47,769 nucleotides of DNA. Source: an uncultured Clostridium sp. Lineage in GTDB: Bacteria; Bacillota; Clostridia; TANB77; CAG-508. Position numbers and translations under genes: made by a program. Below, one piece after another: positions 1-10,165 of the stretch. The notes below the pieces were generated by a model, which was not told the DNA's origin, made no database searches, and saw only the letters and a program-made list of their open reading frames with translations. The stretch is taken from NCBI GenBank assembly GCA_945949485.1, contig CAMFER010000006.1, forward strand, positions 1-47,769, read 5' to 3'. How positions within the stretch are numbered: the first letter of the stretch is position 1; each line of letters opens with the position of its first letter.

Positions 1-31
1 ACGTATGGTGGTGTGAGAGGGGAGAAATTCA

Positions 32-991
32 TTAAGAATTATCCTCTACTCGATTTGCTATTTTAGAATTGGCAACAACAGTAGGTGGTACTTCAAATTT
101 AATATCAAAATATTTAAAGTCATCTAGGCAATTATCTTCTAAACAAGCTAGATAGATATCTAATTCATCCAATGACTTACATGCAGATATTATCGCTGGA
201 TGTAAATTGAAATTGAAAAATAATTCATTTGCTAATGATAAAGCCTTTAGTTTAGACTGTTTTTCTTTTTTGGTAATTAGATTATATGCTTCTCTAAATC
301 TAGCAAATGCAGAAGGTGAATATTTTTTAAGAGGTATTGTATAAATATTGTCAATAACGTCTTTTATTGAATGATATGGATTATTGTCATCGAGTAAAAT
401 ATTTTTTATTTCTTCAATTGTATATGGTAATAGAACTTTTTTCTCGGTTTCTGAAATTATTAATGTGTTTTCTAAAATATTTTCAGTAGAAATATCATCG
501 TATAAAGAGATAGAAGAGTTATTATTAACAGTATTTTTAGATGATTTTTTTGAAACTTCTATAAAAATTTCATTTAAATTCAAAGTTGATATTTTAAGAA
601 TAAATTTTTCTATAGTATTTGAATTTTTAAATATAGATTCAATAGAAGATTCAAAATTTTTATTATATTCATTAATAATTTCTCTTAGTTCAGATACTTT
701 TAATTTGGATATAGATTTATCATTTAACTTATCTAATTTCTTTAATAGTTTTTCCAGTTTTTTTATATTTTCATTATTTTTCTTCAAATTAGAAGAAGCT
801 TCATTTAATAAACTAAAAAGAATATTATCAGAATCATATTCTAAATCTATTTTAATATCACTAACAAAGCTTTTTAAAAAACTTAGAATTTGTTTATTAA
901 GACTTTTTTGTATAGTTAAATAACTATTTAAACTAATTTTTTCTATATTAATTAATCGAGATAAATTTTCTTTGGTTGAAAAATTAATCAT
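32..991 (-). CDS. hypothetical coiled-coil protein
   Basis: 319-aa ORF, Lys/Glu/Asn-rich heptad-like N-terminal half, GGAGG RBS upstream of ATG on the minus strand. Confidence 0.7.
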   Translation of the reverse strand: MINFSTKENLSRLINIEKISLNSYLTIQKSLNKQILSFLKSFVSDIKIDLEYDSDNILFSLLNEASSNLKKNNENIKKLEKLLKKLDKLNDKSISKLKVSELREIINEYNKNFESSIESIFKNSNTIEKFILKISTLNLNEIFIEVSKKSSKNTVNNNSSISLYDDISTENILENTLIISETEKKVLLPYTIEEIKNILLDDNNPYHSIKDVIDNIYTIPLKKYSPSAFARFREAYNLITKKEKQSKLKALSLANELFFNFNLHPAIISACKSLDELDIYLACLEDNCLDDFKYFDIKFEVPPTVVANSKIANRVEDNS

Positions 992-1061
992 TTGTGACCT
1001 CCAAGTATTATATGAAACGATTATATCATTAGAATAAAAAAAAGTAAATTAGTTTTTGAAA

Positions 1062-1230
1062 AAATATAATAAAAAAATAAAAAAATAAAAAAATAAAAAA
1101 TGGAATTAAAATCATAATAAAAAGTATTATACAAAATAAAAATAAAAATAAAAATAAAAATAGAAAATAAAAAACAAAAGAAAAAAGTTGAAAAAAGTTG
1201 AAAAATAAAAAACGTTATGATATATTGGAG
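1062..1230. repeat. A-rich low-complexity region with AAAAAT-type short tandem repeats
   Basis: repeated aaaaataaaaaaataaaaaa and aaaaataaaaataaaaat units directly in the sequence. Confidence 0.8.
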
Positions 1231-1270
1231 AAAAATAAAAAAATATAGAAAATAAACTGGGAGGAAAATT

Positions 1271-1810
1271 ATGAAAAAAGTAATTTTAAATGTGATTTTT
1301 GTTATATATGCAATAATAGCAGTTTTGGTAACAATATGTCTATTATCATATAATCAATTTAGGGTAACAGAGTTTGGAGATTATTCATTACTTATAATAG
1401 ATAGTGATGATTTAAATCCAGAATATCAAAAAGGAGATTTAGTAATTGTTGAAAAAGCAGATATTATAAGGGTAGGAGAAAAAGCATTTTTCTATAATAC
1501 ATATCAATCAGAAATACAAATAAAATTAGGTACAATTTCTGATTCAGAAAAAGTAACATCAACTGAAACTACTTATACAGTAGAAAATGACCATAAAATA
1601 TCAAGTGAATATGTATTGGGAACAACAAAAACAGCAACAAAAATACCAACAGTAGGAAGTGTTTTAGGAGCTTTAGAATCTAAGTGGGGATTCTTGTTCT
1701 TAATAGTATTACCAGCTTTATTATTGTTCTTCTATCAAATATCTGTTGTGATTTCTGAAATAAAAGAGAATAAAGCAGATAAAGGAAAAAATAAGGATGA
1801 AGAAAAATAA
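1271..1810 (+). CDS. signal peptidase I-like membrane protein, probably catalytically inactive
   Basis: N- and C-terminal TM segments; IIDSDDLNPEYQKGDLVIV aligns with the S26 box (SGSMxPxxxxGD) but the Ser is replaced by Asp. Confidence 0.6.
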   Translation: MKKVILNVIFVIYAIIAVLVTICLLSYNQFRVTEFGDYSLLIIDSDDLNPEYQKGDLVIVEKADIIRVGEKAFFYNTYQSEIQIKLGTISDSEKVTSTETTYTVENDHKISSEYVLGTTKTATKIPTVGSVLGALESKWGFLFLIVLPALLLFFYQISVVISEIKENKADKGKNKDEEK

Positions 1811-2414
1811 GATTTTATTAAAAAGTCTAATATTATTATCTATTATACTAATCGCAATAATTGTATATCAAATTATACATATATATGCGGTTTTTAATAG
1901 TGAAGTTTCAGGAAATATAGAGTTTGAAAAAGGAAAATGGAATATATTTGTAAATGGAACAGAAATTTCGAGTGGAATTGATAAGGAGTTTGTAATAGAT
2001 AAGATAAATGTGGACAATGCCGCTAATGTCAAAGAAGGAAAGTTGGCTCCGGGAGTTACAGGTGATTTTGAAATATCTATAAATCCAACAAATACAAATG
2101 TATCAGTAAGATATGATATAAGTCTTAATCAAGAAGGATTAACAAATAAGAATATAAAGATAAAATCTATAGAAGAAACGGCAGAAGGAAATAGTTTAAT
2201 TAATACAGCTGAAAATACATATACAGGAATTATGCCATTGGAAAAAATACAAACAGGGGTAGTCAATAATATTAAAGTTGAAATAGAGTGGAAAAATGAA
2301 GAGGAAAATAATGAGGAAGATACTGAGCTAGGTGTGGTGTATAATTCTAAATTAGAAATTCCGATAAAAGTGCATTTTTCACAATATCTAGGAGAAGAAA
2401 TAAAAGGTATGTAA
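1797..2414 (+). CDS. TasA/camelysin-like SipW-cargo surface protein
   Basis: N-terminal hydrophobic signal, KWNIFVNG motif, LAPGVTGDFEISINPTNTNVSVRYDISL region shared with other cargo proteins in the locus. Confidence 0.6.
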   Translation: MKKNKILLKSLILLSIILIAIIVYQIIHIYAVFNSEVSGNIEFEKGKWNIFVNGTEISSGIDKEFVIDKINVDNAANVKEGKLAPGVTGDFEISINPTNTNVSVRYDISLNQEGLTNKNIKIKSIEETAEGNSLINTAENTYTGIMPLEKIQTGVVNNIKVEIEWKNEEENNEEDTELGVVYNSKLEIPIKVHFSQYLGEEIKGM

Positions 2415-2448
2415 TTAAAGTAAGTATTTATATTGCAGGAGAAAAAGA

Positions 2449-2970
2449 GTGTTAAGTAAAGTAAGAAGATGTTTTAGGTGGCTGATAGGAATTATATTAA
2501 ATATATTAATAGTATTGGTCACTATATTTATAATTATAGGAATATACTATTTATTTCAAATAAAGATATTAAATAAAGGTTATGCTAATTTGTTTGGATA
2601 TACTTTTTTTCAAGTAGCAACAGGAAGTATGTCTGATACAATAGAAATTGGCGATGTAATTATTGTAAGGATAACAAAAGAAATAGAAGGAAATGATATT
2701 ATAGTATATAAAGAAGAGGAAAATTATATAACGCACAGATTAATTTTAAAAAACGGAGAAGAACTAATAGCCAAAGGTGATGCAAACAACAGCGAAGATA
2801 AGCCTATAAAGTTAGAACAAGTATTAGGAAAAGTTGAAATAATAATTCCCAAAATTGGAATGTGGAGAGATATAATCATGACACCAGAAATAATAGGATT
2901 AATAATCGTTGTTATAGTACTTCTTTCATTTGTATTTTTCTACAATAAAAACGGAGGAAAAGATGAATAG
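2449..2970 (+). CDS. sipW: signal peptidase I (SipW/S26B type)
   Basis: QVATGSMSDTIEIGDVIIV (catalytic Ser box), YITHRL (His), AKGDANNSED, two TM segments; TTG start. Confidence 0.85.
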   Translation: MLSKVRRCFRWLIGIILNILIVLVTIFIIIGIYYLFQIKILNKGYANLFGYTFFQVATGSMSDTIEIGDVIIVRITKEIEGNDIIVYKEEENYITHRLILKNGEELIAKGDANNSEDKPIKLEQVLGKVEIIIPKIGMWRDIIMTPEIIGLIIVVIVLLSFVFFYNKNGGKDE

Positions 2971-3538
2971 AAAAACTAAAAGGAGAGTATATGTAAAATT
3001 AGTTATCTTATTACTATGCTTAATAATTGTAATAAGAATGTTTACATTAGTTTTATCTAAATATGAAAGCGAGACAAATTCAAATACGAATGTTGATATA
3101 GCTTTTTATTTATTAAATGAAGATTACAAGACTATGCAATTAAATTTAGCTTCAATATTCCCACAAAATGATGCATATGTATATACTTTTTCTATAGGAA
3201 ATACTGATAGAGAAAAACAAGCAGAAGTTAATCTAGAATATGAATTGTCAATAAGAACAACAACAAATCTTCCTCTTACATTTGAACTATATATGAATCA
3301 AGAATATACAGATTCTAATGCGGTAAACATAGTAAAAACAAATGAGATAAAACAAGATGACGATGGTACTTTTTTTAGATATATAACAGTAGAAAAAGAA
3401 ATATTAAATTATGATACACCTAAAACAAATACATATCAATTAGTTATACACTTCCCAGAGAATTATAATACAGAAGAGTATCAAGATATAATAGAAATGC
3501 TAGAAATAACAGTGAATTCAAAACAGATAATAAAATAA
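2963..3538 (+). CDS. SipW-associated secreted/membrane protein
   Basis: ATG 2963 after GGAGG; signal-anchor then beta-rich ectodomain; between signal peptidase and other cargo genes. Confidence 0.55.
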   Translation: MNRKTKRRVYVKLVILLLCLIIVIRMFTLVLSKYESETNSNTNVDIAFYLLNEDYKTMQLNLASIFPQNDAYVYTFSIGNTDREKQAEVNLEYELSIRTTTNLPLTFELYMNQEYTDSNAVNIVKTNEIKQDDDGTFFRYITVEKEILNYDTPKTNTYQLVIHFPENYNTEEYQDIIEMLEITVNSKQIIK

Positions 3539-3555
3539 AAAGAAAGGAAAAAAGT

Positions 3556-4501
3556 ATGCTAGAGAAAAAAACATATCAATTTAAATTAAAAAACAGATAT
3601 AAAAGAAAACAGTTATTGATAATGTCAATAATATTGATATGTATGATTTCCTTAGTAATTGTTTTTGGAAGATATATTACAGATAGCATAAATAACTTTT
3701 TTATAAGAAGTAAGGAGTTTTATTTTTCAAGTGATAAGTTATCAGAAAATACCTCTGTATATCAAATTGACAATTGGTCAGGAGTTTCTGATTATACAAT
3801 TGCTGTTAACATGAACAGTAGAAAAAACAATATAGAAAAAGCAACGTATGATATAGGATATGAAATAGAATATACTTGTACTGATAATGCAGTATGCCAA
3901 TTAAATAAAACTGAAGGAATAATTTATTCTTCAACTAATTCTGATATTTTTAATTTAACAATAACTCCAAATATAGGATTAAAAACACGGGGACAAAGTA
4001 GAGGTAGAAATTGTTGTTAATTCTACAGCACCATACAAAAAAACATTAAAAGGAAAGTTTACATTAGTTGTAGGACAAGAAAATGTTTCTTATGAGATAG
4101 AAGATGCTGCTCAAAATCCATATATGGAATTAAATATAACAAATACACTAAGTTACTATATTGTTGACGAGGCTTTTGATCAATATTCAAAAAATGACAG
4201 AATAAATATAGATGATTATTTAGAACTATCTGAAGATAAAAAAGCTAAATGTCATTCAGCTATAGTAAAAATAGATTTTGACCCAAGAGAAGTGTTGCTT
4301 GATATAACAAGTGCAGAATATTCGACAGCAGTAGAAAGAAAAACTACAACAATTAATGGGTATACATATGTAAATAGTATTACTATAGAAATAGATGCAA
4401 GTTCAAGTGCAGATTTAAGGTTCTATAAAGTAGATGTATCAAAAGATTATACATATCCAAATGGAAATTCTTCATCGATATTACAAATTACAAGTTGGTA
4501 G
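3556..4501 (+). CDS. SipW-associated surface protein, two ORFs joined by +1 shift at CGG 3988 (about 314 aa)
   Basis: ORFs 3556-4020 and the frame containing 4124-4501 join as ...TPNIGLKT-GDKVEVEIVVNSTAPYKKTLKGKFTLVVGQENV... when C3988 is skipped. Confidence 0.7.
3988..3991 (+). other. candidate +1 recoding site 1: aca C ggg gac
   Basis: zero-frame CGG; zero frame stops at 4018; +1 frame continues as GDKVEVEIV. Confidence 0.8.
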
Positions 4502-4514
4502 AGGAGTATAAATT

Positions 4515-5513
4515 ATGACTGTTAATATTATAAATGAATATATAAAAATAGTAAAAAAACAGATAAATGAATATATGAAATTAGTATTTGATAATAAATT
4601 TAAGAAGAAATACTGTGATTCTTATACTGAAAAATATATTAAAGTCAGATATTATAATTTTTATGAAGATGATTTTAATGAAAAAATGAGAACAAGAATA
4701 TTAGATAATTTGAAAAAAGAACAAGAAAATCTTTGTATAGATAATATAGAAGATAGAGAAGTAATAGAACAAATGTGTATTTTCTTTTACTATGTTTTAT
4801 ATTTTGATAAAGTTATACAATCTAGAGATATAAAGAAAACTATTGAAAAAATTTCAAAATTAAGAAAAAGAGTTTTGAATATAGAAGATGAAGAATTTAA
4901 TAAACTTGTTTATAATACTATGAAAGAATTTGAAAAAGAAAAAGAAAAATTAGTTGAAAGATTTGAAACAGATGATTTTAAATTGAAAATAACAAATTAT
5001 CCTGATGAATTAAATGTTTATAGAGTTAATTTAAAATATAATTTTAATTTTCCGCTAGTATATAGTGAATTTGCTATAAATAAAGCTTTTAATATAGGAA
5101 TAATAAATGAAGACAAACTTGCTATAGAATTCTATTTGATTTCTATTGAAGTATTAAAAGATGTTTTAAAACAAAATTTTAAGAAAAAATATATTCTTGA
5201 ATTTGCACCTTCACTATTTGAAAAGCCAAAAAAATTAAAATCAATATTAAATATTTTAAATAACCCAATATTACAAGAAAAAGTTAGTATAAAATTAAGA
5301 TATGAACAATTTCTGAATCACAAAGATATAGTTTATGAATTATTAAGGGAAGGATTTAGGATAACAGCAATATTAGATAGCTCATTTACTATTGATTATA
5401 AAAATATTGAAGATTTAAAAATGTTCAAATATATAATAATAAATAGCAAACTAGATTGCTATAATGAAATAAAGCGAAATAAGAAAAATTTAAATAATGT
5501 AATAGAAATATAG
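4515..5513 (+). CDS. hypothetical protein encoded beside AAA+ ATPase
   Basis: 332-aa ORF with RBS; no family recognised. Confidence 0.7.
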   Translation: MTVNIINEYIKIVKKQINEYMKLVFDNKFKKKYCDSYTEKYIKVRYYNFYEDDFNEKMRTRILDNLKKEQENLCIDNIEDREVIEQMCIFFYYVLYFDKVIQSRDIKKTIEKISKLRKRVLNIEDEEFNKLVYNTMKEFEKEKEKLVERFETDDFKLKITNYPDELNVYRVNLKYNFNFPLVYSEFAINKAFNIGIINEDKLAIEFYLISIEVLKDVLKQNFKKKYILEFAPSLFEKPKKLKSILNILNNPILQEKVSIKLRYEQFLNHKDIVYELLREGFRITAILDSSFTIDYKNIEDLKMFKYIIINSKLDCYNEIKRNKKNLNNVIEI

Positions 5514-5525
5514 AAGAGGTAGAAA

Positions 5526-7046
5526 ATGGAAACTTTTACAAGATTTTTGTATGAATTTTTATCACAATTTTTTTCTGGAATAATAACGATTTTAAAAGGA
5601 ATAGGAACAGGAATTGGTCAAATATTTGATTTTAAATCATATCAAATGATTTTAGATGCATATAAAAATGATTTATCAATGCCAGAATGGATATTAGTAG
5701 GAATTGCTATACTTTGTTTAGTACTTTTAGTAGGTATGGTACTTCTATTAATATATTTACTAATAAGGAAGTATTTAAAATTTAGAAAACAAGCAATAAA
5801 TCAAGATGAGTTATTAGAAGAAGTAGCTTCATTAAATGGACAAGTAGCTTCATTAGTAAAAGAAAAAGAAGATATTTTAGCGATGAAAGTTTCACAACTT
5901 GGTTTAAAACCAGGTGAAGATCCAACAGTAGAGATGGAAGAAGAAAAAGAAGAACAAGGAGAAAATGGAATAAGATTTGCCAAATTAAATACTATAGATG
6001 AAGAATACAAAACTTATAAAATTAAAGATTATGGAAATTCTTTTACATTGCCAGAACTATGCGAAAACTTTAGAAACTTTGCTGCTTCAAAATTAAGACT
6101 ATATTATACAATAGATATGATGAGACTATTTATTTCAGCTCTTGCATCTACTAAATTAGTTATACTTCAAGGTATATCAGGTACTGGTAAAACATCACTT
6201 GCATATGCTTGGGGAAAATTTCTAAAACATGACTCTTGTGTTGCATCAGTACAACCATCATGGAGAGATAGAACAGAGTTGTTTGGATATTTTAACGAAT
6301 TTACTAAAAAATTTAACGAGACAGATGTTTTAAAAGAAATGTATGTTGCAGGGTACACGGATGATGTATATACAGTTATACTAGATGAGATGAACATTTC
6401 TCGTGTTGAATACTATTTCGCAGAAATGTTATCAATACTAGAAATGCCAAATAAAGATGAATGGATAATAGAATTAGTGCCAAATAGTTGGAAAAGCGAC
6501 CCTAAAAACATCCATGGAGGAAAATTAAAAATACCAGCAAATATGTGGTATATAGGAACAATCAATAATGACGACTCAACATTTATGGTTACAGATAAAG
6601 TGTATGACAGAGCTATGCCAATTGATATAAATGATAAAGGAAAGGCTTTCAAACCAATTGATACAGAAGCTCAAGATATAAATTATTCATATTTAAATAA
6701 TTTATTTGAAACAGCTATGCAAGAAAACCAAATTTCTCAAGATACTTTGGATAAGATAGAGTTAATGGATGATTATGTTATAAGACATTTCCGTATAGCT
6801 TTTGGTAACCGTATTGTTTCACATATGAAAAAATTTGTCCCAGTATTTGTTGCATGTGGTGGAGATGAAATAGCAGGAGTAGATTACTTTATAGCTAAGA
6901 AGATATTAAGAAAATTTGAACAATTAAATATTGCATATATTAGAGATGAGATTGACCCATATGTGGAATTTTTGGACAAGACATTTGGAAAGAATAAAAT
7001 GAAAGAATGTATTGAATATTTATTAAGACTTAAGAAATTAACTTAA
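5526..7046 (+). CDS. membrane-anchored McrB-like AAA+ ATPase
   Basis: N-terminal TM segments, Walker A QGISGTGKTS, Walker B VYTVILDEMNIS, McrB-like VQPSWRDRTELFGYFN and WYIGTINNDDSTFMVTDKVYDRA. Confidence 0.85.
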   Translation: METFTRFLYEFLSQFFSGIITILKGIGTGIGQIFDFKSYQMILDAYKNDLSMPEWILVGIAILCLVLLVGMVLLLIYLLIRKYLKFRKQAINQDELLEEVASLNGQVASLVKEKEDILAMKVSQLGLKPGEDPTVEMEEEKEEQGENGIRFAKLNTIDEEYKTYKIKDYGNSFTLPELCENFRNFAASKLRLYYTIDMMRLFISALASTKLVILQGISGTGKTSLAYAWGKFLKHDSCVASVQPSWRDRTELFGYFNEFTKKFNETDVLKEMYVAGYTDDVYTVILDEMNISRVEYYFAEMLSILEMPNKDEWIIELVPNSWKSDPKNIHGGKLKIPANMWYIGTINNDDSTFMVTDKVYDRAMPIDINDKGKAFKPIDTEAQDINYSYLNNLFETAMQENQISQDTLDKIELMDDYVIRHFRIAFGNRIVSHMKKFVPVFVACGGDEIAGVDYFIAKKILRKFEQLNIAYIRDEIDPYVEFLDKTFGKNKMKECIEYLLRLKKLT

Positions 7047-7061
7047 AATGGAGAGAAAAAG

Positions 7062-8180
7062 ATGAGTGATTTAGGTGTAATAGATTTATACGAAAATAAT
7101 AACAAAAAAAATACTAAAGATTTTGTTGATAAAACAACATCAACTTTAAGAGTAAAAACTGAAACTAAAAAGACAATAAATGATTTAGAATGGATTCAAA
7201 AAATGCAAGAAACTATTCCTTATTTAGATAATATCTTTAGAGCCCCTAATCGTTTTATTATAAATGAAGAAGAAATTGTAAAAATAGAGTTGGCCAGAAA
7301 GATAACTGTAGACAGTATTAAACATTTATCTAAAAATACAAATTTAATCCAAAGTATTGATAAAAAGACAGGAGATGTTAGACCGTCAAAGATTTTAAAT
7401 ATAAATAAAGAAGAAAGTTATGATACTTATGAAAACAGACTTATTTATACATTAATACAAAATATGAAATTTTTTATTGATAGAAGAAAAAAATCTTTGG
7501 AAGCTATATTAGGAATAGAAAGTAAAAATAATAAAACATTAGAATATAATGCACAGACAAGTGCGGATAGTGAAAAAATAGAGATAAATCTAGCTTTGAA
7601 ATCTGCGCTTGATCAACAGGAAGATAAATCTAATGAGAAATTAGAAGAAGTATTAGAAGAAATTAAGAAGCTAGAACAAAATATAAGTATGTTAACTAAT
7701 TCAGATGTATATAAAGTTATAGAGAAAAAGCATATAAGTTTAGTTAGAGAACCAATAAAAAAGACAAATGTTGTGTTAAAAAATGTAAACTTTCAATATG
7801 CGATGAAACTTTGGAATTATTTAAGAGATAATTACGAAGATAAAACCAAACAAGTAGATGAAAACTTAGACTATGCTGATGAAGGTGAATTAAAGCAATT
7901 ATTTGACGAAACTTTTATGTTACAATATTTGGTAATGAAAACATTAGATGAAGATGAAACTGAAACTTCACAAACAAGAGAACAAATTAAAGAAAATATA
8001 TTAGAACAGATGATAGATAAGTTGGTAGATTTAGATTCTGGTATAACTCAGGAAGATTTAAATAATTTAATATCAAATAAATACGAAGTTATAAAGTACA
8101 AGAGAATGGAAGCTTTAAAAGAATTACAAAAAGTATTTAGAAAACATATTGATAAATATATTGAAAAAATAGGGGGATAA
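7062..8180 (+). CDS. DUF2357-like partner of the AAA+ ATPase
   Basis: EESYDTYENRLIYTLIQNMKFFIDRRKK resembles the DUF2357 YDTxENR motif; directly downstream of the McrB-like gene. Confidence 0.5.
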   Translation: MSDLGVIDLYENNNKKNTKDFVDKTTSTLRVKTETKKTINDLEWIQKMQETIPYLDNIFRAPNRFIINEEEIVKIELARKITVDSIKHLSKNTNLIQSIDKKTGDVRPSKILNINKEESYDTYENRLIYTLIQNMKFFIDRRKKSLEAILGIESKNNKTLEYNAQTSADSEKIEINLALKSALDQQEDKSNEKLEEVLEEIKKLEQNISMLTNSDVYKVIEKKHISLVREPIKKTNVVLKNVNFQYAMKLWNYLRDNYEDKTKQVDENLDYADEGELKQLFDETFMLQYLVMKTLDEDETETSQTREQIKENILEQMIDKLVDLDSGITQEDLNNLISNKYEVIKYKRMEALKELQKVFRKHIDKYIEKIGG

Positions 8181-8181
8181 G

Positions 8182-8811
8182 ATGAAAGAAATTTTAAAGA
8201 AAATAAAGGAAAACAAAATTTTGAAAGTAATTGGAAATATACTATATTTTTTATTATTTGTATTAGTAATATTATTATTGTTGGTAGTAATAATGCAAAG
8301 AGCTTCTGATAATAGTATTTCTGTTGCTGGTGTAAGAATGTTTACTGTTGCAACAGGAAGTATGGAACCTGTATATGAAGTTGGAGATGTATTAATATCA
8401 AAAGAAATTTCACCAGAAGATATAAAAATAGATGATGATGTTGTGTACAGAGGTGAAAAAGGAAGCTTTGACGGAAAAATAGTAACACATAGAGTAATAG
8501 ATATACAAAAAGATGGAGAAGACTATAGAATAACTACAAAAGGTGTAGCAAATACAGAAAAAGATCCAGAAATAACACAAGATCAAGTTTACGGTAAAGT
8601 TGTATATAAAGTAAGAACACTAAGCCTTATAGCAAAATTAATTTCTAATATTTATATTTTCTATTTTATAATATTTATTCCTATAGCAATTATCATATAT
8701 AGACAAATAAAAAATTTAACAAGAAAAGATGAAGAAGAGGAAGAATTAGAAGAGATAGAAGAGAGAGAAAAAACAAAAAAAGGTGAAGAGAAAAACAAAA
8801 TTAAAGAATAA
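8182..8811 (+). CDS. sipW: signal peptidase I (SipW/S26B type)
   Basis: FTVATGSMEPVYEVGDVLISKE, VTHRVIDIQ, TTKGVANTEKDP, TM at both ends. Confidence 0.9.
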   Translation: MKEILKKIKENKILKVIGNILYFLLFVLVILLLLVVIMQRASDNSISVAGVRMFTVATGSMEPVYEVGDVLISKEISPEDIKIDDDVVYRGEKGSFDGKIVTHRVIDIQKDGEDYRITTKGVANTEKDPEITQDQVYGKVVYKVRTLSLIAKLISNIYIFYFIIFIPIAIIIYRQIKNLTRKDEEEEELEEIEEREKTKKGEEKNKIKE

Positions 8812-8824
8812 GAAAGGTTTAATA

Positions 8825-9430
8825 ATGCATAAAATTGTTAAAATATTAAAAAAGATAAAAATCAGAAATATTATAATATTAATAATTTTATTAACTTTTA
8901 ACACATATGCATGGTTTATTTATGCCACAAAAGTATCTATGGGGCTAACTGCACATGTTAGTTCCTGGAATGTGGAATTTATTACAGGAACAGGGGAAGA
9001 GATAACTACCAATATAGATGTTGAAGTTGACAGAATATATCCAGGAATGGAAGATTTTGAAAAAGTGATAGAAGTCCACAATAAAGGCGAAACTGCGGTT
9101 AAACTTAGCTATGAAATAAATTCATTAAAAATAATGGATGAATATTTTGAAGTTACAGAAGATTCAGGGATTACATCAGAAGAATTAGAAGAGCAAATGA
9201 AAACTACATATCCTTTTCAAATTTTAATAGAAAAAAATGAAGGAAATTTGGAAGAAGAATCAGGAAAAGGAAGTTTTAAGATTAGAGTTGTATGGCCATA
9301 TGAATCTGGGAATGACGAATTAGATACTTTCTGGGGAAATAAAGCATATGAGTTCTATTCATTAAAATCTGATGAAAAATGCATAGAACTGAAAATGAAA
9401 CTTATTGCAACACAAGGACAAAAAAACTAG
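8825..9430 (+). CDS. SipW-dependent signal-peptide TasA/camelysin-like protein
   Basis: NTYAWFIYATKVSMGLTAHVSSWNVEF: SipW-type signal motif; ATG 8825 preceded by AAGAAAGG. Confidence 0.75.
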   Translation: MHKIVKILKKIKIRNIIILIILLTFNTYAWFIYATKVSMGLTAHVSSWNVEFITGTGEEITTNIDVEVDRIYPGMEDFEKVIEVHNKGETAVKLSYEINSLKIMDEYFEVTEDSGITSEELEEQMKTTYPFQILIEKNEGNLEEESGKGSFKIRVVWPYESGNDELDTFWGNKAYEFYSLKSDEKCIELKMKLIATQGQKN

Positions 9431-9449
9431 TACTAAAAAGTACTAGTTT
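9424..9449. terminator. bidirectional hairpin terminator between convergent genes
   Basis: AAACTAGTAC-taaaaa-GTACTAGTTT perfect 10-bp stem. Confidence 0.8.
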
Positions 9450-9459
9450 GAAATAAAAA

Positions 9460-10053
9460 TTATTCTGCTATCTGTGTAAATGAAATATTAACTTTGAAAA
9501 TTACAGGCGTTTGAGAAGTGGTAGATAAAGTATCATCAGTATTTGGCATTGTTTGCGTAGCTTCATCATCATTCCATTTCACAAATATACGTAATTTCCT
9601 TTTAGTAATATTGCTATTTAAGAGGATTGTATCTGATATATTTTCATTAAAATTGGAAAATTCAATTTTTTGACCATCATCAATACTATAACCTGTAGTA
9701 ACAATATCTTTTACAGGACTATTTTCATCAACAGAAGTAGTGATTTCATATTTAAAAGAAACATCTGCATCAGTAAAGTCAAAATCTAAATCAAAATAAC
9801 CTTCGGCAGTAGGTGCAATGATATTTTCTGCTATATTTTCATTTCCAGGAAATACTGGAACAATAGAGTTTGAAATATCTGTATTATTCTTTATTGATAA
9901 ACTGTTAACTAAAATATTCCATCGGGCTATTTTCATTGAAGTATCACCAGAAGCTGAAGATAGATATTTTGCATAAGTTTGAACTAGAAAATATACTAAC
10001 AAACATATTAAGATACAAATAATTAAAAGTAATATTTTTTTAGAATTTTTCAT
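9460..10053 (-). CDS. TasA/camelysin-like SipW-cargo protein in inverted orientation
   Basis: signal-anchor, MKIARWNILVN motif, APTAEGYFDLDFDFTDADVSFKYEIT resembling the 1797 gene; RBS before ATG 10053. Confidence 0.65.
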   Translation of the reverse strand: MKNSKKILLLIICILICLLVYFLVQTYAKYLSSASGDTSMKIARWNILVNSLSIKNNTDISNSIVPVFPGNENIAENIIAPTAEGYFDLDFDFTDADVSFKYEITTSVDENSPVKDIVTTGYSIDDGQKIEFSNFNENISDTILLNSNITKRKLRIFVKWNDDEATQTMPNTDDTLSTTSQTPVIFKVNISFTQIAE

Positions 10054-10165
10054 ATAATCCCTCTTTTGTTTTTTTAAAAATTTTATCATATAAATTTATA
10101 TAAATCAAGATAGAAAGATAATATAGAAAAATAATATACAAAAGTTAAAAAAGAAAGGTGAAATC

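Noticed and set aside
1062-1230. A-rich tandem repeats as a regulatory or phase-variable tract
   Set aside because: Simple low complexity typical of AT-rich intergenic DNA; similar to 24955-25020; no evidence of function.
5526-8180. Calling the McrB-like/DUF2357-like pair an anti-phage restriction system
   Set aside because: No nuclease motif recognised and genes are embedded in a secretion/surface locus; function left open.
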